From the NCBI GenBank assembly GCA_964526225.1, contig CAZGLL010000025.1, positions 1-21,775 on the forward strand: 21,775 nucleotides of DNA, given 5' to 3'. Below the pieces are notes generated by a model. It worked only from the letters and a program-made list of their open reading frames with translations. It had not been told where the DNA came from and did no database searches. Origin of the DNA: DRYM01 sp964526225 (GTDB taxonomy: Archaea; Thermoproteota; Thermoprotei_A; EX4484-217-1). A program made the translations under genes and the position numbers. Of this stretch, positions 14,677 to 21,709 are shown piece by piece. How positions within the stretch are numbered: the first letter of the stretch is position 1; each line of letters opens with the position of its first letter.

Positions 14677-15213
14677 ATGACAATTAGGGGCATATATATT
14701 GGGAGATTTCAGCCGTTCCATAAAGGCCACTTGTATGCTGTAAAGGAAGTATTGAATGAAGTTGATGAGTTAATAATAGGTATAGGTAGTGCTCAAGAAA
14801 GCCATACCCTAGAGAATCCGTTTACCGCTGGGGAGAGGATGTTGATGATTAAAAGTGCGCTTGCAGAAGCTGGTGTAGATTTGTATAAGGTTTACATCGT
14901 TCCCATACCTGACATTGCAATGAACCATGTTTGGGTTAGATACGTATCCATGCTCGTACCCCCGTTTAACATTGCATATTCGAATAATCCGCTCGTTATG
15001 AGGCTCTTTAAAGAAGCCGGATATAAAGTTAAACCGATCCCCCTATATGATAGGAGAAGGTTTAGTGGCAAGAAAATAAGAGAGCTTATGCTTAAAGGTG
15101 GTTCCTGGGAGGAGCTTCTTCCGAAATCTGTAGTGAAGATAATTAATGAAATCGATGGTGTTTCAAGAATAAGGGAAATCGCTAAGAGTGATGAAGAGGT
15201 AGAGAGTGAATGA
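14677..15213 (+). CDS. nadM: Nicotinamide-nucleotide adenylyltransferase
   Basis: A 178-residue archaeal NMN adenylyltransferase that joins ATP and NMN to make NAD. It carries the nucleotidyltransferase signature YIGRFQPFHKGHLYAV (residues about 7-22) and the second motif RRRFSGKKIRELML near residue 130, and the family's ENPFTAGERMLMI segment. The start is ATG 14677, three bases after the SAM hydrolase stop; the last codons overlap the start of rtcA by ATGA, which indicates translational coupling. Confidence 0.96.
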   Translation: MTIRGIYIGRFQPFHKGHLYAVKEVLNEVDELIIGIGSAQESHTLENPFTAGERMLMIKSALAEAGVDLYKVYIVPIPDIAMNHVWVRYVSMLVPPFNIAYSNNPLVMRLFKEAGYKVKPIPLYDRRRFSGKKIRELMLKGGSWEELLPKSVVKIINEIDGVSRIREIAKSDEEVESE

Positions 15214-16268
15214 TAGTTATTGATGGGAGCTTTGGTGAAGGAGGAGGACAAATTCTTAGGACAAGTATTGCCTTATCGTCTCTATTACTTAAACCTGTTA
15301 AAGTAATTAACATAAGAGCTAAGAGAAAGCCTCCAGGTCTTAAAAGACAACATATGACAGCAATTAAGGTTTTAGCTACTTTAACTAATGCTGATGTTAA
15401 AGGTTTAGAGTTAGGTTCTATGACCATAGAGTTCATTCCTAAGATCAGAAGGGGAGGTCATTTTAGTTTCGATATAGGTACTGCTGGAAGTGTTTCTCTC
15501 GTTCTTCAAGCTGCCTTGCCGGTAATGCTTTATGCTTCAACTTCAGTCTCGTTAACTATTAGGGGAGGTACTGATGTTCCTTGGAGCCCTCCTATAGATT
15601 ACGTGAGAAACGTATTAGTTCCGCTATTAAACGAAATGGGCGCTAAAGTAAGTATTAGAGTTGAAAGAAGAGGTCATTATCCGAGAGGAGGAGGTATCGT
15701 CCACGTATTTGTTGAACCTGTTAAAAAACTAAGGTCTCTTAGAAAGCTAAGTAGAGGTAATGTTCTTACGATATACGGGATATCGCATGCTGTAAAACTA
15801 CCCCCACATGTTGCCATAAGACAGGCTAAAGCGGCTACATCGGTTCTTGAAAGATATGGCTATAGAAACGTTAAGATAGAAACAGAATATTATGAGAGAA
15901 ACAAGGATCCACATTTAGGACCGGGAAGCGGAATAGTTCTCTGGGCAAAAACAGAGAACAGCATTTTAGGTGCTGATGCTTTAGGCGCTAAAGGGAAGCC
16001 TGCTGAAAAGGTTGGTGAAGAGGCAGCGCTAAAGCTCATTGATGATTTATCAACTAATGCAGCGTTGGATACTCATATGAGTGATATGATTATACCGTTC
16101 TTAGCTGTCGCTGAAGGTGTTTCAGAGATTACTGGAGCTAAGTTAACAATGCATGCATACACGAATATCGAAGTGGTTAAGAAGTTCATTAACACTGAAG
16201 TTTATCTTGAAGGAAAACTAAACAATCCCTTCAAATTTAGAATTAGAGGTATCGGTCTTACTCCATAA
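15210..16268 (+). CDS. rtcA: RNA 3'-terminal phosphate cyclase
   Basis: A 352-residue enzyme that uses ATP to turn RNA 3'-phosphate ends into 2',3'-cyclic phosphates through a covalent AMP-histidine. Family signatures are IDGSFGEGGGQILRTSIALS at the front, PPGLKRQHMTAIK, GGTDVPWSPPIDYVRNV, GPGSGIVLWA, and the adenylated histidine in LDTHMSDMIIPFLAV (about residue 289). The start is ATG 15210, overlapping nadM. Its last 51 bases overlap the convergent MJ1316/UPF0248 gene, whose domain is predicted to recognise the kind of RNA end that RtcA makes. Confidence 0.96.
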   Translation: MIVIDGSFGEGGGQILRTSIALSSLLLKPVKVINIRAKRKPPGLKRQHMTAIKVLATLTNADVKGLELGSMTIEFIPKIRRGGHFSFDIGTAGSVSLVLQAALPVMLYASTSVSLTIRGGTDVPWSPPIDYVRNVLVPLLNEMGAKVSIRVERRGHYPRGGGIVHVFVEPVKKLRSLRKLSRGNVLTIYGISHAVKLPPHVAIRQAKAATSVLERYGYRNVKIETEYYERNKDPHLGPGSGIVLWAKTENSILGADALGAKGKPAEKVGEEAALKLIDDLSTNAALDTHMSDMIIPFLAVAEGVSEITGAKLTMHAYTNIEVVKKFINTEVYLEGKLNNPFKFRIRGIGLTP

Positions 16269-16520
16269 AACCCTGCCATCTCTCGATATAATTCTCGTTA
16301 TCCTATGAAACGGTATTAGCTTCACTCCTGAAGAAGTATTTATAATGAAATACCAGCTTCCTATCTCTTTTATGTCCCTAATTTTCACCCTTTTTACAAT
16401 GGTGTCTTTCCCTACCCTATGAACATACTCTATAACGTGATCCTTGCTACTACTATATTGCGGATCCCATAACAACCTGTTTAATAGTACCCTTATTTTT
16501 GAAGGAGACTTTCCTCCCAT
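16218..16520 (-). CDS. MJ1316/UPF0248 (DUF504) domain protein
   Basis: A 100-residue protein consisting almost only of the MJ1316 domain (formerly DUF504). The family core is visible: KIRVLLNRLLWDPQ near the start, then IEYVHRV and VKLIPFHRITRIISRDG. The domain has been predicted to bind cyclic-phosphate RNA ends. Start ATG 16520 lies inside the upstream TFIIB-like gene, giving a 68-base overlap in a different frame; the start is supported because the conserved VLLNRLLWDP falls just after it and an AAGGT precedes it. The 3' end overlaps rtcA by 51 bases. Confidence 0.8.
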   Translation of the reverse strand: MGGKSPSKIRVLLNRLLWDPQYSSSKDHVIEYVHRVGKDTIVKRVKIRDIKEIGSWYFIINTSSGVKLIPFHRITRIISRDGRVLWSKTDTSNSKFEGIV

Positions 16521-17169
16521 AACCTTCAGTACTCATGATAATGTTTTTAGCCTTAACATATACTTCACTATATTTTCTAAGATCCTTATACGCTTTTCTA
16601 AGATTTACAACGCTAACTCTAAACTCCTTAGCAATAGAAGAGAAACTAGGTTTAAATCCGTAAACTAATTCGTTATAAAGAATCTTTGCTAAAGCGAGTT
16701 TAACTCTATCGGTTCTTGAGGAAATTTTTGGGTACTCCTTAAATACCTCTATTATGTTTAGGTAAATTTTTGTATCTCTCGACTCTAGAAGTTTGTTCTT
16801 AACTTCTTCAGTATGCTCATTTACTATAGTTTTAACCATTTTCACTTTTCTCCCAGCGTAAAGTGCTTCTAATACATCATCCCTTATTTTCAGTCCTGGC
16901 CTAAGTTTTGGATACTCCTTAAGCTTCTTTCGGAATTTACGATATCTCAAATTTATTAATAGAAGCTTCGTTCTCCGCGATTTCATGTTGTAATCTTCAT
17001 GTACCTTATGAATACTTAATCTATCGGTTTTTAATTCTGATCGAAGCAGTGATGAGCCTATGTTGTAATCATATATTCTGTCTAAAACTGTACCGCATCT
17101 AGAGCAAACAATATAGCCCTCCTCATACCTCCAAACAAGCTCGTTGCATCCACAGTAAAAGCACTTCAT
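16453..17169 (-). CDS. TFIIB-type zinc-ribbon protein, divergent
   Basis: A 238-residue protein whose first 30 residues form a TFIIB-type zinc ribbon, CFYCGCNELVWRYEEG then CSRCGTVLD. The rest is rich in Lys/Arg and helical; LALAKILYNELVYGFKPSF followed by SIAKEFRVSVVNLRKAYKDL (about 160-205) resembles one cyclin-like/HTH repeat. Standard archaeal TFB is about 300 residues with two clear cyclin repeats, so this is a reduced or diverged relative, not the main TFB. It could be an alternative initiation factor or another nucleic-acid-binding protein. The start is ATG 17169. It precedes and overlaps the MJ1316 gene, so the two are probably co-expressed. Confidence 0.65.
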   Translation of the reverse strand: MKCFYCGCNELVWRYEEGYIVCSRCGTVLDRIYDYNIGSSLLRSELKTDRLSIHKVHEDYNMKSRRTKLLLINLRYRKFRKKLKEYPKLRPGLKIRDDVLEALYAGRKVKMVKTIVNEHTEEVKNKLLESRDTKIYLNIIEVFKEYPKISSRTDRVKLALAKILYNELVYGFKPSFSSIAKEFRVSVVNLRKAYKDLRKYSEVYVKAKNIIMSTEGYGRKVSFKNKGTIKQVVMGSAI

Positions 17170-17271
17170 TTTTTAGCACCGCGGTAAGTTCATTATTTAG
17201 CTCCCTTATAAACTAGACCGTAACTTTTCTTAGCTCTCGGAGAGTAGAGTGAAAGTATTCGGATCGCTGAG

Positions 17272-17280
17272 TTTATATTA
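17272..17280 (+). promoter_or_regulatory. TATA-like element for the second proteasome beta gene
   Basis: The sequence tttatatta lies about 50 bases before ATG 17329, giving an expected leader of about 25 bases. It lies in the divergent region shared with the TFIIB-like gene. Confidence 0.45.
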
Positions 17281-17328
17281 TTGTACCTGATATTTGGGAT
17301 TAGAAACTGCATTAAGTGAGGATTAAGA

Positions 17329-17931
17329 ATGTCTCTAACATATTTTGGTGCAACAACAGTTGGTATTAGAGGTAAAGACTTTGTTGTACTAGCTTCAGAA
17401 AGGAGAATGTCATATGGAGGATACATTTTAAGCCGTAGTATAAGGAAAGTGTTTAAAATAACGGATAAGTTAGGTATGGCATTTGCAGGATTATTTGCTG
17501 ACATGCAAGCATTAGCCAAATATCTTGAAGCCGAAGTGAAATTTTACGAGTTAACTTTGGAAAAACCCATGAAAATACGTTCGGCGGCGAAAATACTTTC
17601 AATAATACTTTATAGCCAAAAGTACATGCCCTATCTCTCAGAAACACTCGTAGGAGGAATAGATTCGGAAGGTGCACACCTTTTCGTCCTTGATCCATTA
17701 GGATCCTTAATCGAAGACGACTATGCAGCAATTGGTTCTGGAGCACCCATAGCGATAGGAATTATTGAAACGAATTACAGTAAGGCCGTAAATGTTAATG
17801 ACGCAGAAAAGCTAGCCTACGACGCAATAAGAGCGGCTGCTGAAAGAGATTCATCCTCAGGTGATGGAGTGGACCTTTTAGTTATAACTAAGGAGGGCAT
17901 TAAGGAGCAGTATTTGAAATTACCTAAGTAG
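17329..17931 (+). CDS. Second proteasome beta subunit, apparently inactive
   Basis: A 200-residue beta-type proteasome subunit. Aligned by eye to the other PsmB (Thr1-TTVALKFANGVVLAADKR), its ATTVGIRGKDFVVLASERR puts Ala at the catalytic Thr1 position and Glu at Asp17, while Lys33 (IRKVFK), the GSGAP segment and the RDSSSGDG segment are kept. The leader is short (MSLTYFG), like non-catalytic eukaryotic beta subunits. It may therefore be structural, shaping a mixed ring with the active PsmB; two beta subunits, one weak or inactive, are known in several Thermoproteota. A nucleophile at the following Thr, after different processing, cannot be excluded. The start is ATG 17329. Endonuclease V follows 19 bases later. 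Confidence 0.9.
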   Translation: MSLTYFGATTVGIRGKDFVVLASERRMSYGGYILSRSIRKVFKITDKLGMAFAGLFADMQALAKYLEAEVKFYELTLEKPMKIRSAAKILSIILYSQKYMPYLSETLVGGIDSEGAHLFVLDPLGSLIEDDYAAIGSGAPIAIGIIETNYSKAVNVNDAEKLAYDAIRAAAERDSSSGDGVDLLVITKEGIKEQYLKLPK

Positions 17932-17950
17932 ATGCTTTAAGGTTAGTAAA

Positions 17951-18580
17951 TTGAACTTTAAAAGAGCAAAAACCTTGCAATTAGAATTAGCTAAGAAAGT
18001 AATTAGGAGAGATGAATTCGTTTTCCCTCCAAAATATGTTTTAGGATTAGATATATCCTATAGTAAAGGTAAAGCTGTAGCTTGTTGTGCAATTTTAAAT
18101 TATAGTAGTTTAAACGTTACTGAAATAAGATACATAATTGACGACGTAAAAATACCTTACGTTCCAACGTTTCTAGCATTCAGAGAATTACCATTTTACA
18201 CTTACTTATGCTACGATTTTAGGGGGAGAAGCGACATAGTAGCGTTAGTGGACGGGCATGGACTAGCTCATCCTAGGAAGCTTGGAATAGCTTCGCACTT
18301 AGGCATAGTACTTGATATTCCTACAATAGGTGTTGCAAAGAAAATCCTAACTGGAAACATTATAAAAGTGAATGGGAAGGAATATCTTAAGGTAAATAGC
18401 GAAACCGTAGGCGTTGTTATTAGACATAAGAGCTTCTCACCAATATATGTAAGCATAGGGAATAAAGTATCTCTTGAGACCGCTGAAAACATAGTTAAAT
18501 ATTCCATAAAGGAACATAGATTACCCCTACCTATATATTATGCTCATACTTACTCTAGAAGAATTGCTAAAAGGCTGTAG
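17951..18580 (+). CDS. nfi: Endonuclease V
   Basis: A 209-residue enzyme that nicks DNA (or RNA) near deaminated adenine (inosine), important in hot habitats. It has LGLDISYSKGKAVA (first metal Asp, about residue 34), the wedge-region YVPTFLAFRELPFY, and the core motif ALVDGHGLAHPRKLGIASHLG (catalytic Asp near 99), then GVAKKILTG. It starts at TTG 17951, preceded by an AAGGT-like site; no better in-frame start is seen. Its stop is two bases before the rbkR start, so the two are probably one transcript. Confidence 0.95.
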   Translation: MNFKRAKTLQLELAKKVIRRDEFVFPPKYVLGLDISYSKGKAVACCAILNYSSLNVTEIRYIIDDVKIPYVPTFLAFRELPFYTYLCYDFRGRSDIVALVDGHGLAHPRKLGIASHLGIVLDIPTIGVAKKILTGNIIKVNGKEYLKVNSETVGVVIRHKSFSPIYVSIGNKVSLETAENIVKYSIKEHRLPLPIYYAHTYSRRIAKRL

Positions 18581-18582
18581 GA

Positions 18583-19284
18583 ATGAAGAAAAAATGGAGT
18601 TCATTAAGGAAGAACGCTGAGGATTTAATTGTTCTCTTAGTGCTGGCTGAACTCGGGGCGCTCGCAAAAGGTGTAGTAACATCTACTAACAAATTAGCCA
18701 AAACACTTGGTATGTCTCAGCAAACTGCTTCAAGAAAACTTAGAGAATTGGAAAGAAAAGGACTAATAATTAGAGAAGTTAAACCAACCGGAGAAACAAT
18801 TAAAATAACGGATGCTGGAGCTTCAACACTTATGGAATATAGAGATAGACTACAAAAAGTGCTTGGCAAAGTAAGGAAAGGTATTATAACAATAAGGGGC
18901 TATGTTGTGAAGGGACTAGGTGAAGGAAAATACTACATGTCACTTAAAGGCTACGTTGTTCAAGTGAAAGAGAAACTAGGCTTTAAACCATATCCTGGAA
19001 CACTTAACATAAAACTTAAAACAGTTGATGATGTTCTTAAAAAGCTGGAACTTCTAAAACTTCCGGGGATACTAATTAAAGGGTTTTCTAATGGTACAAG
19101 AACGTATGGTGATGTGAAAGCTTTTAGAGCCGAAATAAATGGGATGAAGCCATTAGCTGTTGTTTTACCTGAAAGGACAAGCCACGGAATAGATATTTTA
19201 GAAGTAATAGCACCATTTAACATTAGGGAGAAGCTAAAGTTGAACGATGGAGATGAAGTTGCCGTAACAATTTATTTACAATAG
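18583..19284 (+). CDS. rbkR: CTP-dependent riboflavin kinase with winged-helix regulator domain
   Basis: A 233-residue fusion. Residues about 8-90 are a winged helix-turn-helix (STNKLAKTLGMSQQTASRKL then LERKGLIIRE); residues about 100-233 are the archaeal riboflavin kinase, which phosphorylates riboflavin to FMN using CTP, with KGLGEGKYYMSLKGYV, GFKPYPGTLNIKL and the C-terminal FNIREKLKLNDGDEVAV. Proteins with this layout (RbkR) both make FMN and control riboflavin genes. The start is ATG 18583. Its end overlaps the convergent FAD synthase gene by 13 bases, placing two sequential flavin steps together. Confidence 0.93.
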   Translation: MKKKWSSLRKNAEDLIVLLVLAELGALAKGVVTSTNKLAKTLGMSQQTASRKLRELERKGLIIREVKPTGETIKITDAGASTLMEYRDRLQKVLGKVRKGIITIRGYVVKGLGEGKYYMSLKGYVVQVKEKLGFKPYPGTLNIKLKTVDDVLKKLELLKLPGILIKGFSNGTRTYGDVKAFRAEINGMKPLAVVLPERTSHGIDILEVIAPFNIREKLKLNDGDEVAVTIYLQ

Positions 19285-19988
19285 TTCTCAACTATTTTCC
19301 TAATGATGCTACTACTGCTACAATTAGGGTATTTAGTGAATTTCCTTTCTAATCTTATAATTTTCACATTCGCTAATCCTCTTTTCCTAAGCACTTCTTT
19401 AAGTTCTTTTTCGGAAATTTTTTGGTCAGGACCTAAAAGTATAATGTCAGGTTTGACTTTTTCTATAGACTTGAATATGTCGTTAACGTCACCTAATATA
19501 GCCCTGTATACTCCTTTAATGTTGGATATAACGTAGAGTCTTTGTTCTTCACTTATTATAGGTTTCCTTCCCTTGAACTTTTCAACATTAACGTCGCGCG
19601 CAACTACTACGAAAACTTTACCCAATTTAGCAGCTTCATTAATTAAGTATATGTGTCCAGGATGTAGTATGTCGAAGGTTCCAGCAATAAAAACCTTTGC
19701 TTCTTCTTTATCACCTTTAGGCCAGTTAAAACTTATTATTTTAAGTTCTTTAAGTGCGTCCAAAATGCCTTCAGAATATGTTGAACAGACAATGCTATCT
19801 ACGTATTTTCCTTTCTCGTAATAGTATTTTGCGTCATCAAAATATCTTTTAGCTAGATCAAGTAGTCCCTCTGAATCTATACTCCTTTTAAAGATTCTTA
19901 GTGTTTTAAATGCCTCACTTAGGTTACTTAAATACCTTTCAGCTCTTGTTTTTACGTCATGTAATTTACTCATTTCCTTATACACCAT
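19272..19988 (-). CDS. ribL: FAD synthase (RibL-like) fused to an N-terminal DUF357 domain
   Basis: A 238-residue two-domain protein. Residues 1-95 match DUF357, a helical domain (TRAERYLSNLSEAFKTLRI, KYVDSIVCSTYSEGILDAL). Residues about 96-238 are a cytidylyltransferase-fold enzyme with the nucleotide motif IAGTFDILHPGHIYLINEA, KGRKPIISEEQRL, LLGPDQKI and the C-terminal CSSSSIIRKI. This half fits archaeal FAD synthase RibL, which adenylylates FMN, and the neighbouring rbkR gene makes FMN, which supports the assignment; a pantetheine-phosphate adenylyltransferase-like activity is the main alternative. The start is ATG 19988, seven bases after the dph5 stop. Confidence 0.8.
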   Translation of the reverse strand: MVYKEMSKLHDVKTRAERYLSNLSEAFKTLRIFKRSIDSEGLLDLAKRYFDDAKYYYEKGKYVDSIVCSTYSEGILDALKELKIISFNWPKGDKEEAKVFIAGTFDILHPGHIYLINEAAKLGKVFVVVARDVNVEKFKGRKPIISEEQRLYVISNIKGVYRAILGDVNDIFKSIEKVKPDIILLGPDQKISEKELKEVLRKRGLANVKIIRLERKFTKYPNCSSSSIIRKIVENYCK

Positions 19989-19995
19989 AGTAAAG

Positions 19996-20772
19996 CTAGT
20001 TTATAAGGAACCTTTTTAACGCATCCTCCTCAATATAGTGTAACTTTCCCGGAACTATTATTGTGTGCGGTGGCGGTCCAAAGTTCTTTCTTATAAGGGA
20101 GGTTATTTTTCCGTAGACATATTTTTGCGTAGGAAAACCCGCTCTTGCAATTACTAATACCTTCGTCTCCTTACTAATTATCCCCTCCTTTCTCTTCTCT
20201 TCAGCTTTCAACATTAACTTTAGTGCATCATTCGCCGTCATATACACTTTATTATCAACGTCTAATTCTAGTAGCAGTAGCGTATGTAGTCCATGTTTTA
20301 GATTCTCTTTTATTACGTCATAGAAATAATCGTAAAATATTCCCTCCTTAGGATACACTATTGTCGCACATCTACCAAACTTATATATCATTAAACCACT
20401 ATAGCTTATCGCTACAGTGTATATAGTCAAACCGTGAATTACTTTTACCTCAACATTTCTTCTTATAGCTTCTAAAAGCAAGGCCATATGTGTTGTGGCT
20501 ATGAATGGATCCCCTATTACTGCAAATGCCACATTTCTTCCCCTACTTAATTCATTAAATATTTTTACTGCATTCTCATCTTCAACATCTCTTCTCCTTA
20601 ATGGAATTACTTCTTTTCCAACTAACCTCCTTAATGATGAAACGTTAATGTCGGGGCTTATGCTAGTGTACGTGTCAAGAAATATAATATCGGCATTCCT
20701 AAGAGTTTCTAAAGCTTCTAATGTTATATCCTTAAGCTTTAACCCTAAGCCTATAAAGGCTAACCAAGGCAT
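19996..20772 (-). CDS. dph5: Diphthine synthase
   Basis: A 258-residue SAM-dependent methyltransferase that methylates the modified histidine of elongation factor 2 on the way to diphthamide. It has the tetrapyrrole-methylase-like fold and family signatures: LAFIGLGLKLKDITLEALE at the start, DTYTS, FAVIGDPFIATTHMALLLEA (about 83-102), VIHGLTIYTVAISYSGLMIYKFG, and the C-terminal PHTIIVPGKLHYIEE. The length is typical. The start is ATG 20772. The ribL-like gene follows closely, so they are probably one transcript. Confidence 0.95.
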   Translation of the reverse strand: MPWLAFIGLGLKLKDITLEALETLRNADIIFLDTYTSISPDINVSSLRRLVGKEVIPLRRRDVEDENAVKIFNELSRGRNVAFAVIGDPFIATTHMALLLEAIRRNVEVKVIHGLTIYTVAISYSGLMIYKFGRCATIVYPKEGIFYDYFYDVIKENLKHGLHTLLLLELDVDNKVYMTANDALKLMLKAEEKRKEGIISKETKVLVIARAGFPTQKYVYGKITSLIRKNFGPPPHTIIVPGKLHYIEEDALKRFLIN

Positions 20773-20875
20773 TTCCTATCACGTTCACTATTTCTGTTTG
20801 TAGAAAACATATATTATCATGGCCGTATAAAACTAGGTTTGCTAAGTAATAAGTGAAAAGTGGTGTATTTAGCTC

Positions 20876-21187
20876 ATGGGTGAAAAAGACTGGAGCGAGT
20901 ACATTCCAGAAGATGTTTTAGAAGAGATTGTGACTGAGGAGAAAAAGCGTACAAGGAAGGTGAAAGTAAAGTATCCGTCATCAAAGGATGTAGTTGAAGC
21001 AGTAATAGAAGCTACCAAAATGGCTAAGACAATACATCCAAACGACTTTCCTAGTTTAGTTCTAAAAATTCTTGAAAACCAAGGTTACGATGTTAAACAT
21101 GTAACAGTTAAGAGAATATGGAGAACATATGAAATGCTTGTTCGTAAAGGGGTAATAAGCGACGTATTACACGTAGTTAAATATTGA
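20876..21187 (+). CDS. Conserved-looking hypothetical protein
   Basis: A 103-residue soluble protein: an acidic front (KDWSEYIPEDVLEEIVTEE), a basic patch KKRTRKVKVKYPS, then a compact helical part (PSLVLKILENQGYDVKHVTV followed by KRIWRTYEMLVRKG) that looks like a winged-helix or similar nucleic-acid-binding fold. The family is not recognised with certainty. The start is ATG 20876; GTGGTG 12-17 bases upstream may help. It is alone between dph5 and the tRNA-Lys gene. Confidence 0.75.
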   Translation: MGEKDWSEYIPEDVLEEIVTEEKKRTRKVKVKYPSSKDVVEAVIEATKMAKTIHPNDFPSLVLKILENQGYDVKHVTVKRIWRTYEMLVRKGVISDVLHVVKY

Positions 21188-21218
21188 TTGTGAAATGGTT
21201 AGGAGACCCTTTATTATG

Positions 21219-21299
<81 letters not shown>

Positions 21300-21329
21300 T
21301 TTGTCAGCTAATAGTTTCAGTAGCTACTG

Positions 21330-21340
21330 TTTAAATTTTT
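21330..21340 (-). promoter_or_regulatory. TATA-like element for tRNA-Lys
   Basis: An AT-only block (aaaaatttaaa on the minus strand) is centred about 40 bases before the tRNA 5' end, the usual position for an archaeal tRNA promoter. Confidence 0.5.
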
Positions 21341-21445
21341 CCTATTAAGTAATATGCGATGGAATGGAAAGCTTTATATTCTCCGATTTAGAGTCTGCTT
21401 TTCTGATAGCGTTGGGTACACAGTTATAAGGTTTAGGTGTAAAGT

Positions 21446-21688
21446 GTGGTTCGTAAATCAAAAATTCTTGAGCATGTGCTCGTACCCAAGCATGAAGTAC
21501 TCTCACCAGAGGAAGCTTCTAAGGTTCTAAAGGAGCTCGGTGTATCTCCGGATAAGCTTCCATGGATTAGAGCTTCAGATCCTGTTGCTAAAGCTATAGG
21601 TGCAAAGCCTGGAGACATAGTTAAAATTATTAGGAAAAGTCCAACAGCAGGAGAAATAGTTGTTTACAGATATGTTGTTCCAGGTTAA
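21446..21688 (+). CDS. rpoH: DNA-directed RNA polymerase subunit H (Rpb5-like)
   Basis: An 80-residue protein matching the full archaeal subunit H, equal to the C-terminal part of eukaryotic RPB5. Signatures: ILEHVLVPKHEVLSPEEASK, then LPWIRASDPVAKAIGAKPGD and IVKIIRKSPTAGE with YRYVV at the end. The start is GTG 21446 (GTG GTT CGT). It opens the RNA polymerase operon, with rpoB 21 bases downstream. Confidence 0.97.
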   Translation: MVRKSKILEHVLVPKHEVLSPEEASKVLKELGVSPDKLPWIRASDPVAKAIGAKPGDIVKIIRKSPTAGEIVVYRYVVPG

Positions 21689-21692
21689 GTTC

Positions 21693-21700
21693 GGAGGTGA
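21693..21700 (+). promoter_or_regulatory. Strong ribosome binding site for rpoB
   Basis: GGAGGTGA is nine bases before ATG 21710. An ATG directly followed by the stop TAA (21701-21706) lies between them, so the second ATG must be the real start. Confidence 0.6.
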
Positions 21701-21709
21701 ATGTAACTT

